Positions 7,617 through 18,018 of a DNA stretch of 32,918 nt are shown piece after piece. Position 1 is the stretch's first letter, and every line of letters begins with the position of its first letter. The position numbers and the translations under genes are program-made. Below the pieces are notes generated by a model. It searched no databases, was not told where the DNA came from, and worked only from the letters and a program-made list of their open reading frames with translations. Source of the stretch: Agrocybe praecox (taxonomy: Eukaryota; Basidiomycota; Agaricomycetes; Agaricales; Agrocybaceae); assembly GCA_964017145.1 (NCBI GenBank), contig CAXHKQ010000095.1, forward strand, positions 1 through 32,918. The letters are read 5' to 3'.

Positions 7617-10544
7617 CTATTCGTCTTGGAAATTACCTCGAAGTGCACGTTTGGTGTCTTCCCCATATCTTGTGTCCCTGTTGTACGGCGCAAAGTGTAC
7701 ATCTGACCCTTCAGCGGCAATGCAGTCGTGAATAACTCGAAGCGCTTGCTCCCCCTTGTTTTTTGTGGTGTGTTGCATTACAATGATCGGTCTATCCCAT
7801 TCAATCTGATGTGTGGTGTTGGCATTCGTGCGGGTGGATGCTCGTATTCTGGCAATTCGCTCCCCAACAGTGACGTCAAGTGCGTTGAAAAAGATGTTGC
7901 AGTTGCACGTGAGGCATTTGACGCTAAAAGTTGACATTGAGTAGTAGGGCTGTAGGGTGGTGTCTTTGGTTCCTCGGAAGAGGGGATTGCGCACTTGGCG
8001 GTGCATTAGTGTACACGGCAAATCGTTTTCTTTCAATAGTTGTTGCGCATATTCATTTAATCCGTATACGTACGGTACCGCGATGTACTCGATGGAGTTG
8101 TGGTGGTACACGTTTTGCGCCGCCATGTGCCTGTCCGCCACCCCCCTGCACGCCACAGTATTGTGTCTACCCTTGGAGGGGATGGTCTGGGTGCTGATGC
8201 TAAACCCAGTTGCACTCATGGTGCCTGCGTATGGTTCTGGTGTATTTACGTTAGGTCGGGGTGGTGCATTTGGTGCTGCTCTGAAGCCAAAAGAGGGTAG
8301 TTGAAATTTACATGACTTGTGTCTTTTTTCATTCGACCATGTGTGGAACCTTACGTCGCAAATGTCACATTTTACTATCTTACGTCGCCTTTTCGGGGGT
8401 CCCGGTAGAATGTTTTCTTCCTCCTGTGAGCTTGTCGTGTCCGTTAGGTCTATTACCTCTACCTCCTCGATTCGTGTGTCGATGTCATTTGGTCTGTGCG
8501 TAGGGAAAGGGTTTGCATTTTCTGGTGTATTGATGTAGTTGATGCATTGGTCAAAATCTATGTTTTCGTCTGAACAAATTTCGCGCAGAGTAGTGCCAAG
8601 AATACCTCGGCTGTATCCATTGTTGGACAGAGTGTCCCATGCCAGACGGGCTGATGCATTGCTCAGCTCGGGTGAGGAGACTTTGATGGCCGTGCGAAAA
8701 GTCTCTTTTATGATTGTCTTTTTGATTTGGTTATCCTGTGACGACCATGCATTGATCGTTCTTCCCGAGGCGTACGACTGCATGGCCCATTGTGAGAAGA
8801 TCCTTTGACTGTTACCATCCTGCACACGTGATAACATCATGTTGAGGTATTTGACTTGAGGAATGCCGGAGGGGCCAATCGTTTCCTCGTCAATGGTTAC
8901 AGGCATGCCGGGGATGTTGATTTGGATTAGGTGCGCGATGAGTTGGATACTGTCATATGTGGTTTCGAGATGCCGTACCCTTTGCTTTTTGACGCAGACC
9001 AAAATGTCATCGACATACTTTACGATGTATGATATCTTAACGCCTGCCTCGAGGGCCGTGCTCACGGCTGCCCGTACCCCCTCTGTGGTAACTACTTCTG
9101 ACAGGGCGTACGATAATTTGCCGCCCATTGGGAGGCCCTTTTGTTGTGTATATATTGCCATTCCGGCCACAAAGTGTTCGTTGAGTTTTAGGAGTTTTTG
9201 GAGATAGAATCCGAATTGTTTTTTCGTCAGTGAGGTGGTTGGTGCAATATGTTGATCAAATTTTCCCTCGATGATGCTGAGGGCCGATTCTACATTGACG
9301 TTAGTATACATGTTGGAGAAGTCTATTGAGTACATCTGATGTCCTTTTGGTATGCGTAGTTCCTTGAGTTCTTCGCACACGGAAACTGAATCCCTAGCAA
9401 TGTGCTGGCAATATTCGAGCCTGGCTCGGATGTAGGAATCAAAATCTGGCCCGTTGATAGTTGTCTCCGCACGCTCATACAGACGCTCAAGTCTTCGAAG
9501 GAAAAAAACCTGTAGGTCTGCCCCCATTGCTGCGGGTGCTGCTATTATAGGCCTAACCGGAAACGCGTCACCCTTGTGCGACTTCATAGAGATTTCCATC
9601 TTCGAGATTTGGTATGCCTGAGGTTCCAAGCGCCCATATTTGGGTACTTGCAACCCCTTGGCCCTATCACCGGCAAAAATTGGATTCAACCCCATGATCA
9701 TTCCTTTGTAGTCCGCGGTTTTTGTGTTGATGAGCCTGTGCATGTGTCGCTTAAAGCAATCCTCCCATGTTTCGGTTGGGGATTTACTGAGCTGCGTGTA
9801 GACCCCCTCCTCTAGCTGTTGTGTGATGAATTCCTGCCTCTTCCTGATAATGGTTGATGTTAAGCACACGATTGTTTTGTGGCCTTTGTCCGATTCGGTT
9901 ATGCTGATGTCCTTGTGTTCTTTCATGAAATTTTTACATAGTTTATACCCTCTGCTCAAGTATTTCTCGATTGCTTTGTCCTCATCCTTAGCAAGTGTTT
10001 TGTGGGTGTTTGTTTTCTGTGTGGCGTCGTTGTAAACTTTGACCATTTGGTCAGTGAAGGCTTTTAGGACGGCTTTCTCGCGGTAAGTGTGTGTAATCTC
10101 CGCGGCCACTATTCTCATCGATACTAGGAGTGCAATAAAACTACCTGGCTCGTTCGCGGTCTGATTTGGGAATACGAATTTTGGCCCTAATCCAAGAAGC
10201 TGCCTGACGAGTTGTGGTACTTTGATGTTGTCCAGTATTATTGTGTTTTTCTCAGCCTTGCGCAGGCACAGCAGAAAGTTGTTCGGCACCCATCGCATAA
10301 GCTCCTGTTTTTTGTTGTGATTGTAGCGTTGGTTGGCCGAAAGACTTGTCTGGCTGCCCCATTTGCGTATACCGTTATGTTTTCGTCCCCTTCCCGTGCC
10401 GGCCTGGCTTCTGACGTTGCACCTCTGGTCCGGGCCCTCATCTCTTTGTTGTGCAAAACACGTGTGATCGTATAAAAGAAACATGAAGAGAAAGGAGAAC
10501 AAGCGAAAACCCGTCAGTGATTGGGCAGAATTCAGTCGTTTCAA
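7617..10544 (-). CDS. Penelope-like reverse transcriptase with degenerate C-terminal endonuclease region
   Basis: This 975-codon protein is expected to copy the element's RNA into DNA. Visible in order are a DKG motif typical of PLE N-termini (residues 219-221), RPIIAAP (331-337), RT motif A with IDFSNMYTN (407-415), motif B with GLPMGGKLSYALSE (470-483), motif C YVDD (510-513), a YLNMMLSR motif (566-573) and the thumb segment NNGYS (641-645). A basic KRRRK stretch (718-722), probably a nuclear localisation signal, precedes a CCHC finger (C726, C729, H742, C745). Residues 823-861 (PYVYGLNE, then R..L.R.KD) match the conserved PLE linker. The following 871-900 stretch should be the GIY-YIG nuclease, but the GIY and YIG motifs are not there (STFSVKC, IFFNA). 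The first 30 or so residues include a hydrophobic run (13-25) unlike an RT, so the true start may be internal or created by splicing. The family call is firm; the clade is not assigned. Confidence 0.93.
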   Translation of the reverse strand: MKRLNSAQSLTGFRLFSFLFMFLLYDHTCFAQQRDEGPDQRCNVRSQAGTGRGRKHNGIRKWGSQTSLSANQRYNHNKKQELMRWVPNNFLLCLRKAEKNTIILDNIKVPQLVRQLLGLGPKFVFPNQTANEPGSFIALLVSMRIVAAEITHTYREKAVLKAFTDQMVKVYNDATQKTNTHKTLAKDEDKAIEKYLSRGYKLCKNFMKEHKDISITESDKGHKTIVCLTSTIIRKRQEFITQQLEEGVYTQLSKSPTETWEDCFKRHMHRLINTKTADYKGMIMGLNPIFAGDRAKGLQVPKYGRLEPQAYQISKMEISMKSHKGDAFPVRPIIAAPAAMGADLQVFFLRRLERLYERAETTINGPDFDSYIRARLEYCQHIARDSVSVCEELKELRIPKGHQMYSIDFSNMYTNVNVESALSIIEGKFDQHIAPTTSLTKKQFGFYLQKLLKLNEHFVAGMAIYTQQKGLPMGGKLSYALSEVVTTEGVRAAVSTALEAGVKISYIVKYVDDILVCVKKQRVRHLETTYDSIQLIAHLIQINIPGMPVTIDEETIGPSGIPQVKYLNMMLSRVQDGNSQRIFSQWAMQSYASGRTINAWSSQDNQIKKTIIKETFRTAIKVSSPELSNASARLAWDTLSNNGYSRGILGTTLREICSDENIDFDQCINYINTPENANPFPTHRPNDIDTRIEEVEVIDLTDTTSSQEEENILPGPPKRRRKIVKCDICDVRFHTWSNEKRHKSCKFQLPSFGFRAAPNAPPRPNVNTPEPYAGTMSATGFSISTQTIPSKGRHNTVACRGVADRHMAAQNVYHHNSIEYIAVPYVYGLNEYAQQLLKENDLPCTLMHRQVRNPLFRGTKDTTLQPYYSMSTFSVKCLTCNCNIFFNALDVTVGERIARIRASTRTNANTTHQIEWDRPIIVMQHTTKNKGEQALRVIHDCIAAEGSDVHFAPYNRDTRYGEDTKRALRGNFQDE

Positions 10545-12063
10545 TCAGTTTGTGTTTGCCCGTACGCATTTTATTTTGGAATGTAAGAGTGCATAAAAAC
10601 GTCCTTTCAACTTTGATTTCTATTTTAGGTTGCAAAGTTTGGTTGAAAAAGTTGTGATGGTTGGTTTTGTTCTGTGCGTGATTTAGATAGAGATTTTATT
10701 TTATTTTATTGTTCCAGTGCGGTTTGGATGGGGGTGGGAAAGTGGGGTAGGGTTGTGTGGTAGTTTTATTTTGTGAGTGTCGTTTTGGAGAGGCCTGTGT
10801 GTGTTTGGTGGACTTATGGTGACAACCTTTCGGCATATTTTCTAAATGCAATGGCGCCAAGTGTCGTCTCATTCATGATTCATTATTAGACTATGGGCAA
10901 CACATACGTTTGACGGTATGTGTGCCGAGTATGCCACGCCTGTATATGTTGTGTGTTGTTTGTGTGCGGTTCTGTCACGGTATGCTGATACGCATGCCTG
11001 TATATTCTGGTTGGCCAGAGGCCCATCCCAGTCACCAGGTGCTTTAATCAGCATGCAGTGTTGAACTTGTTTGATATGATTTAAGAGTCGCGTTGCTACC
11101 CGTATATCGGTGTGTTTTACCTCCACAATGTATGTAAGCCTTACACGTGATTACATTATCACCTATGCGTTAAACCATCATGCGTGTTACCGCATCTGTT
11201 ACCCGCAAGGTTTTTTGTATCCCGTGTCCATCTTTCAAGGGTTCATGGGGTTTGTAGCAATTGGTTTTTTAATTTTTAATTTTTATATTTTTTATGTTGC
11301 GGTAGTTTAAACTTTAGTTCCACATTTCTAAGCCGGTTGCCCATAGGCGCCAGAGGCGCCTGTAAAAAACGTTTCTGTTGGGCAGTCGGGTGTGTGTATT
11401 TTTGGAAAAGGTTTTGGGTAGGGTTGGGAGTGGGCGGAATTGGGGTGGTGGTGTTGGTGGAGGTGTCGCTGGTGCATTTTTTTCTTCGATTTTGGTGGGC
11501 GTTAGTATTTAGTTAAGATTAGTGCCTTAGGTAGTACTATTTTGAGGGGAAAGATGTGCACGTTAGGGATGGTTTGATTTTAGCATTTGGAGGTTCGTCA
11601 TATTGAGGCTTTTGACCGGCGCGGTATATTGGGGGTAAGTTTATTGACTTCGTTGTTTGGCCGCTTTATTTGCGTTCAGCCAATCGACTAATTAGAGTAG
11701 TGTATGTTCGAGTGCAATTTGTGTTTATCATAGAGACACCTAGCCACGGCTGTGGTGGTGGGCATAGTTATGAGTGCGTTACCCTTAGCATTGCACGCTG
11801 TTTGATGGCGTGTGCTTGGGCGGTGTTTGTAAAAATTAGTCAGGTCCGGATCGTGAGCTTCATTCATTCTCTCATGCGCGCTGGGAGGTTTGGGGGTTTT
11901 TTGTTAGTGTGGTTGTTGGCTACGTGTGCGTGAGTTGGTATGGGAAACTTCATTCATATCATTCATACACACATTCGGGTCAGCTCGCTGCGTATCTGAA
12001 AAATTTTGGGCAATTCTGTTTCCCTGCTCTAGAAAAAATGGGCGACCCTAGCTACCAAAGAGT
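10545..12063 (-). other. RT leader region, right copy
   Basis: This is the near-identical counterpart of 1047-2566, lying directly upstream of the complete RT gene. No convincing coding sequence is seen. Confidence 0.6.
11333..11390. other. Nested stem-loop in the RT leader, right copy
   Basis: This is the identical counterpart of 1836-1893, with the inner hairpin at 11345-11361. It lies about 0.8 kb upstream of the complete RT start. Confidence 0.55.
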
Positions 12064-12138
12064 ACGGTTTCGACACCCACGCCCCCCCTATTCTCTTCAG
12101 TCAACGTTTCAGAGGCGTGGGTGGAACGTTGAGACCGT
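12064..12138 (-). ncRNA. Hammerhead ribozyme, PLE right copy
   Basis: This is the same sequence and fold as the motif at 2567-2641, shifted by 9497. It lies about 1.5 kb upstream of the complete RT gene. Cleavage here and at the left copy would release a 9.5-kb RNA that starts with the RT leader and contains the whole RT gene. Confidence 0.85.
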
Positions 12139-12263
12139 TTTGGGAACCTATTCGGCCCATGAATACGATGACTCGATGGGGTGCTGATACAGGAACCGGC
12201 ATACTGGGACAGTGTCATTTTATTGTTATACGGAAAGTGTCACAACGAGTGAGAGTGGGTGAT

Positions 12264-12290
12264 TATATATATATATATATATGTATATAT
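12264..12290. repeat. TA microsatellite (right copy)
   Basis: Counterpart of 2767-2793. Confidence 0.85.
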
Positions 12291-12958
12291 CTCTATACAT
12301 TGAGGTAGTATGGTTTTTCGGTTGTATTTTTATTGCTAGGTGGTTCCGAAAAATCGTGTTTCGTAAGAAAATCGTGGGTCGAAAAGATCGTGGGTCGAAA
12401 AAATATATATATGCCAGAATAGAGACAAAGACATACCGTTCTCTTTCTGTCGTTGGGGAGGTGGCGGCATTATCGGAGTCGGGGTGGCTTTGGTTGTCTG
12501 GGCCTGGGTGATTGTGGGTGTCCGGGTCCGAATGGGCCGGTACCCGCGCGGAAGTGCCATTGTGCGTCCCGCTCATGTTTGATTTGTTGGGAACGTTTTG
12601 GCTGCTGTTGCCGTATTATGATGCAAGAGAATTGTTTGTTAGTTACGGGGCATAAGGCAACCGTTTGTAATAGAGTTTACTGCTAATGTATGTTATTACT
12701 GTTAATTTCGTCTGGCGTTAGTCGCCGCGTTTTTTATTTTGATTTAGTGAATGCATATGTGGTGTGCTGAAGGCATGCTGCTTTTAGTGAGGTTACGTCT
12801 TGTAAGCTGAGGACGTTATGAATGTGTTGTTGTTTTTTATGAAAAAATGAAAAGATTTTGTGGGCGCACCTCGTTTGGAGTTCTGGTTTCGGGTTGATGC
12901 ATTACATCCTGCTGTAGAGGTAGGCGAGACGCGGGTTCATGTGTGTAGGTGGTCTCGT

Positions 12959-13097
12959 ACTTGGGGCACTTGAGTTTGGGGCACTTGAGGTCTTTTGCTT
13001 GGGGCACTTGGGTTTTTTTTACACTATGTATTGGGTGCACTTAGGTTTGGGAGGATTGGGGCTTTTGGCACTTGGGTTTGGGTCTACTTGGGATGAG
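12959..13097. repeat. CTTGGGGCA-type G-rich short repeats (right copy)
   Basis: Counterpart of 3462-3600. Confidence 0.65.
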
Positions 13098-13977
13098 GTG
13101 TCTGCTGAGTTTAGTTGGAGGCAAACTTGGGGCAATGGGCCGGTTGGAGACAGCAAGATGGCGCAGAGATAAGTCCGTTTGGTTTCGATGTTGATTAATG
13201 AGTGAGAATGGACCCGTTCTAATCTATAGGTACAGTTGTAAAATTTGCGTACGCCTTCCGTACGTAGCGTACGCATGCGAAATTGTGCAGCGCCGCTCTC
13301 AAGAGAAGAAATGTCAGGGGAACATTCGGCAGAGGAAGAGGAGAGTGTACCAATGCTTGGTGGGGGAGATAATCACTCGGAGCTGAGTGCATTCTGTAGG
13401 CCAATCCACTTGGTAGTTTGTTCGTTGGTTGTGTACGTTAGCTGCGTTGGCCTGTCTGCATTACCGATAAAGCTGCCTGGTTTCACTGGGTACTAAGCTT
13501 TGTTAAGAGTGTCTGAACCGCGCTATAAGTGTGTCAGCCTAGTGCTGTCCAAGGGGATTTATTATTAATTATCGGGTCACTAGTTGGGCCTTGATTTTAT
13601 ATTTGATTGTTGTTTGGATGTTCCGTTTGTTGGGATTTTTAATTTATATATTTGATTCATTTGAGACGTGCCATTTTTATATGTTTGTCGACTGGTTATT
13701 GCTCTAATTTCATTTGCTAATATTGTTATCTGTTTTTTGTACTTGTTCAAAATAATTTTGCTACTTAAAAGTATTTTTACCTAACAATAAAATATTTTCA
13801 GTTGCCTTTTCAGTTGGCTATTATTTTGTTGTTATTTTAGTTGGCGGTTGATAAATTAGTAGTCCTCTTAATTGTCAAATGGATCTGTTTTTTCGACGCG
13901 AATGGACCGATTTCACTGAGTCGCCCTAGTACCCTGTGTAAGATGGTGCCGCAAAAAGATTAAATATAAGAATAAAT

Positions 13978-14062
13978 AGATATATATAAATATACATAAA
14001 TATATATACATGTAAATAAGTATATATACATATATATAGGCATAAGTATATATATATATATA
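13978..14062. repeat. AT-rich microsatellite tract (right copy)
   Basis: Counterpart of 4481-4565. Confidence 0.8.
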
Positions 14063-14714
14063 GTTAGGTGATTTTAGAATTGAGGATATTTTATTTTTAT
14101 TTTAAAAAAACGACAATGACTATTTATTAAAAGAGGGGACGGTTGGTGTGGGTTGTTTCCATTGCTATTATGCTTGATTGATATTTGAAATGTACTTTTG
14201 TGTTTTTTGGTTTTCCTAATTATTGGTTGAAGAGTAAGATAAAAAACTAAAAGAGTTTGCCGTGCAGTTTGCAACAGTGGTTCTGCGATGTTTATGGCTC
14301 TTGGTTCTAGTGATTCGAAGTGGTCATGCCCTCGTTGTTGTTTTGGTTACGGTGTGCTAGTTTTCATTATTTTTGCGACGGCGACGCTCTTGAGTTTCTC
14401 GTTTGGTTTGTTTTTCATTCATAACAGTGAGCGGCATCGTGAAAATTCGTTGGTTTGTTGCAACCCGGCTGCCCGTTTGCCCGCGTCAAAATGTTACCCG
14501 GTTTCGATCACATATGCTGTGCGCATTGCGTCACCGCAGCAGTGCAGTTTGTGCGTCGTTTGGAAAATGTGCAAGACGATATATAATATGAGATATTTAA
14601 TTGGAGCAGGTGAGTATTGTTTCGTATAGGTGATTGTGAGTGAGATATTTGTGTTAGATGTAATGGTTTATTAGTGTGGCACGTCTACGTGCGTCACGCC
14701 TGTTGCGTGCGCAT

Positions 14715-15757
14715 TTTCATTTGGTCCAGTCCCCCTGCACATTGGTTGGGTTTGTGTTTGTGTTGCATTTCGCTATGCTGCGGAGGGCAGACTTTGTAAG
14801 ATATTTTTATTTTGGTTATCATATGATGAGTGTATTTTTTTTTTTTTTTTTTTTTTTTGGAGAGTGTTGCTATTATGTAATAATATCACCAAACCTCTTG
14901 TGAAAAATGTTTTGGTCAAAAGACAGACTTTTAAGAAATTTTATTATATTTTATTTATTTGGTTATCAGATTAATGATGCAAATTAGAAATTGAAGTATG
15001 GTATTATGTACTAATCCGAACAGCAACTTTGGTGAAGATTATTTTGATCAGGAAGCAGACTTGTTAAAAGTTTTATTTCTTTGGTTTTCCAATTAAGGGT
15101 GTGGATTTGACATTAAAATGTGGTGATGCCCAACCTAGAATGTTTCCTATTTGACCTGTTGTTGTTATGGCTTTTTGTGATGCATCAAACAGTTTTGTAA
15201 TTCCTGTTGTAGAGTTTTGTGCGGTGTACAACCGGTGATTTTGTGAAGATCATTCTAGTTAGGCAACAAACAGCAATTTGTATATTTTTTATTTTTTATA
15301 TCTGGAAACTTGGATTATACATTGGTGTTGCTCGCTTTTTGTGTGTCCCTTTATTTTCGTTAGGTCCAAGTATCTTAAAAATTAGTTGCGGTTGTGTTTA
15401 TGTTGCAATTCGTTGTGAAACCAAAGGCAGACCTAGTAATGGATTTTCATTTCATTATGATGTATAAAATGATACTTTTTGTGATGTAGAACTTGATACC
15501 TTTTTTAAAACAAGGATAATTTAAAATGTGTTATCATGTAATTATACAACCAGCAACTTTTGTGGCAGTTGTTCAAAAGGCAGACTTTTTTAAGAAAATG
15601 TTTTTATTTGGTTTGGATTTCAAATTAAAGTTAAAAGTTGATCTTTAAGTTGTTGCGGATCTAACCTTGAATGTTTCTTATTTGCCTTGTGATTGGTATT
15701 GTAGATCCTGTTGTACGATTTATGCGGTTTTATGTGATGTGCCACTGCATTTTGTCA
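14715..15757. repeat. Decayed internal duplication of about 0.5-0.6 kb (right copy)
   Basis: Counterpart of 5218-6260. Confidence 0.6.
14835..14858. repeat. Poly-T run of 24 bases (right copy)
   Basis: Counterpart of 5338-5361. Confidence 0.85.
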
Positions 15758-16842
15758 CGTTTGTGATTTGTTTTTATTTTTATTTTTGACGGTTACAGCC
15801 GTTGAAGTAAAGGGTAAGGGTGGAGTGAGAAATTTGGTTTTAGCACTAGATTTGGAGGTTGGCCAGGTTTCAATTTATTATGGCTTTATTTATAGCAAAT
15901 TTCTTTTCGCAGGTTTACTGTTTGTTTTGGAAAAGTTTACTGGCTCCATGTTGTCAGATATTTTTGTGTTATCAGTTTTGTGGGCTTTTCAAGTTAATGT
16001 CCAGCATGTTTCAGACTTTGTGAGTAGCATGCTGTGGGTTCATATTAGCATTAAGCACAGACTTCGTAGAAATATTATTTTAGTGCAAGGTGTATAAAAT
16101 AAAAAAGTTTTTTGCAAGGTGTATAAAATGTATTGCGTTTGTGAGTGTATGTATTTATGAAATTGTGAGATTTGTAGAAATATATATTCGTTGATATATT
16201 ATTTCAAAACCATGTCTAGGTTATTTCAATATTCTTCGAGTTAGTAAGTTTGTCAAGGCAGATTTATTCACGCATCAACTTATTTCAATTTTCAATTTTA
16301 ATTTTGATTTAATTAATTTGGTTTGGTTTCATTTGGACATCTAGCCTACAGTTAAACTCGGCATGTACGAGATTTAATTCATAGTCTCAGCTTTTTGAAG
16401 AATTTGAGGTTGCAATTCTCACGATCGGCGCTCCAGAACTTAGCGTTTGGGCTTTAGATATTTAAGTTTTAAAGTTTACAGATTTCATAAGGCATGTTAC
16501 AGATTCAGGGTAAAATTTGGCATTTTAGTATAAATTCAGCTTTCCGTTTAGTGTTGTACCCTAGTCGCTTCTCTTGAGGCAATTTTCATTTTGCGTGTTC
16601 CTAATGTTATGCGAATTCTAATTCCGTTTTAAATTCCCTGCAGGTGTTTTTTGTTGTTTACAGGTGCTGCATGGTGAGCGCCAACCAATTGATTCTGATT
16701 GGTGTCCGGTCCAGGGAGGTGGTAGGCCAGTACACTGTTTGGCCCCAAGTGCGGCCGTTGGTTCAAAGACTGCCTTCGTTCGGTACGAGGTGGGTGTGCG
16801 AGTGGTTTCGAGGGAGCTGGTGTACGGGCGTTTGGGGGGGGC

Positions 16843-16925
16843 AAAGGCGAAGGAGATTCCTGTGTGTGCGAAGGCGAAGGAGATTCCTGTGTTTACGGAG
16901 CGAAGGCGAAGGAGATTCCTGGCAT
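16843..16925. repeat. Three-copy minisatellite at the unit edge (right copy)
   Basis: These are the same three copies as at 7346-7428. Here they abut the 1.45-kb repeat directly at 16925/16926, with no visible poly(A) tract or simple-repeat adaptor. Confidence 0.8.
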
Positions 16926-17158
16926 TCATTTCGGGGGGCTTCAATGCCGTGACCATGATTTTGTCTGTGCGTGTTTGATTCTAAGTGTGCGTGTGTAGGT
17001 TCTCCTCGGTTATGCACGCTGAGTTGAACGCGTTCAAATTTATGTTCCGGCTTCCGCCAAGAGTCATAAATTTGAATGCTTACCGTATCTGTATGCATTT
17101 GTCTTCATTGACTCACCGTTGCGTGTGTGTGTGTGCTCTTTTTATATCTATAATAATC

Positions 17159-17231
17159 GTCTGAGTGGCGTAGGGGTAGAGTACCTGCCTCAAGTCCCGT
17201 GTTCAAATCCCAAGGTGGGTGCAGGGTTTTT
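17159..17231 (+). other. tRNA-derived (SINE-like) segment with A and B boxes, copy A
   Basis: TGGCGTAGGGG (17166-17176) fits a Pol III A box, and GTTCAAATCC (17201-17210) fits a B box. A T6 run (17226-17231) shortly after could end Pol III transcription. A cloverleaf fails: the stretch between the anticodon loop and the T arm is about 9 bases too short and the acceptor ends do not pair. It is therefore a tRNA-derived relic or SINE head, not a working tRNA gene. It lies on the strand opposite the ribozyme. Confidence 0.55.
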
Positions 17232-17575
17232 TCTCTACCGATGATCCAAAGGAAGGGTGCAAAATGCTGTCTAGGGCTAATCTTTGGGTCACTTATGCTA
17301 ATCACATGACATCTTTAGTTTAGTTCCAGGAAAGTTATATCTGTTTGCGATTATTTATTTATTTCGAGGGGAGAGGGCGCGGTGGTGGCGGGTGGCGGTT
17401 CGCAAAAAACGTTCATAGAAAGAATTCTGTTCCATCCAGCCAATTTAGCTCGGTGCCAGCAGTTATTTGGTCAAAGCGGCGAAAGAATAGGAAGTATAGG
17501 GAACGGTATAGCGAAACAAGAGGGAAGTGTGCAACCGGACGAAGGCATGTTTCTAAAGAAAGCAAAAAACCATTT

Positions 17576-17637
17576 CCGGAACAGACAAAATTTTCCAGGA
17601 ACAGACAAAATTTTTTTCCAGGAACAGACAAAATTTT
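17576..17637. repeat. CCAGGAACAGACAAAATTTT triplication, copy A
   Basis: Three adjacent near-identical 20-base repeats sit at 17576, 17595 and 17618, differing in the length of the T run. Confidence 0.85.
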
Positions 17638-17944
17638 CATCACTGTGCTGTAGCCACCTGAAAATCATACATAAAACTAAAGAGACAATACAATAGTACT
17701 AAAATGAGTATCCATCACTACAAAGTACATGTGAGATAACGAAGAATTTAACATCAATAAGTAAATGAGTACCAATATTAAGTTGGTTTAAGTTAGTTCA
17801 AGGTAGTTCAAATTTTATTGGTACAATGATATTGGATTGGATATGATTTATGTTATAGTTATAAATTCAAAAAACACATAGAAAGGCAAAGTTTGGTTGT
17901 GATTTAATTAGTGCAGAAAAAATGTCTGTAATGTAAGTATAGTG

Positions 17945-18018
17945 GCTGTTTCGGACCCCAAAAATGCGTAACCTCATCAGTCGATGCCAGAGCATTGATG
18001 GGTCGGCATCGAGACAGC
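17945..18018 (-). ncRNA. Hammerhead ribozyme, 1.45-kb repeat copy A
   Basis: On the minus strand there is stem III GCUGU (18018-18014) with ACAGC (17949-17945), cleavage-site C at 18013, stem I UCGAUGCC (18012-18005) with GGCAUCGA (17988-17981), the classical core CUGAUGA (17980-17974), stem II starting GG (17973-17972) with CC (17954-17953), and GAAA (17952-17949). All invariant core bases are present. Stem III is open, so this is type III. The loop 1 region (18004-17992) is nearly complementary to the loop 2 region (17967-17954). Confidence 0.88.

Larger units (their letters stand above)
12139..16842 (-). other. Noncoding 5' region of the PLE unit, right copy
   Basis: This is the near-identical counterpart of 2642-7345. 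No recognisable protein is seen in it. Confidence 0.6.
7429..16925 (-). mobile_element. Penelope-like element, right tandem copy (full unit, about 9.5 kb)
   Basis: This unit carries the only complete RT gene (7617-10544). In minus-strand order it holds a triplicated minisatellite at its 5' edge (16843-16925), a long noncoding region, a hammerhead ribozyme (12064-12138), a structured leader, the RT gene and an AATAAA at 7464-7459 about 30 bases before the unit ends. The left copy begins immediately after, at the same internal nucleotide where this copy begins next to foreign DNA (16925). The shared start argues that this is a real element end and not random truncation. About 9.5 kb is long for a PLE, whose bodies are usually a few kilobases. 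Head-to-tail copies are typical of the group. Confidence 0.85.

Noticed and set aside
17159..17225. Functional tRNA gene
   Set aside because: A and B boxes are present, but the anticodon-to-T-arm stretch is too short and the acceptor ends do not pair.
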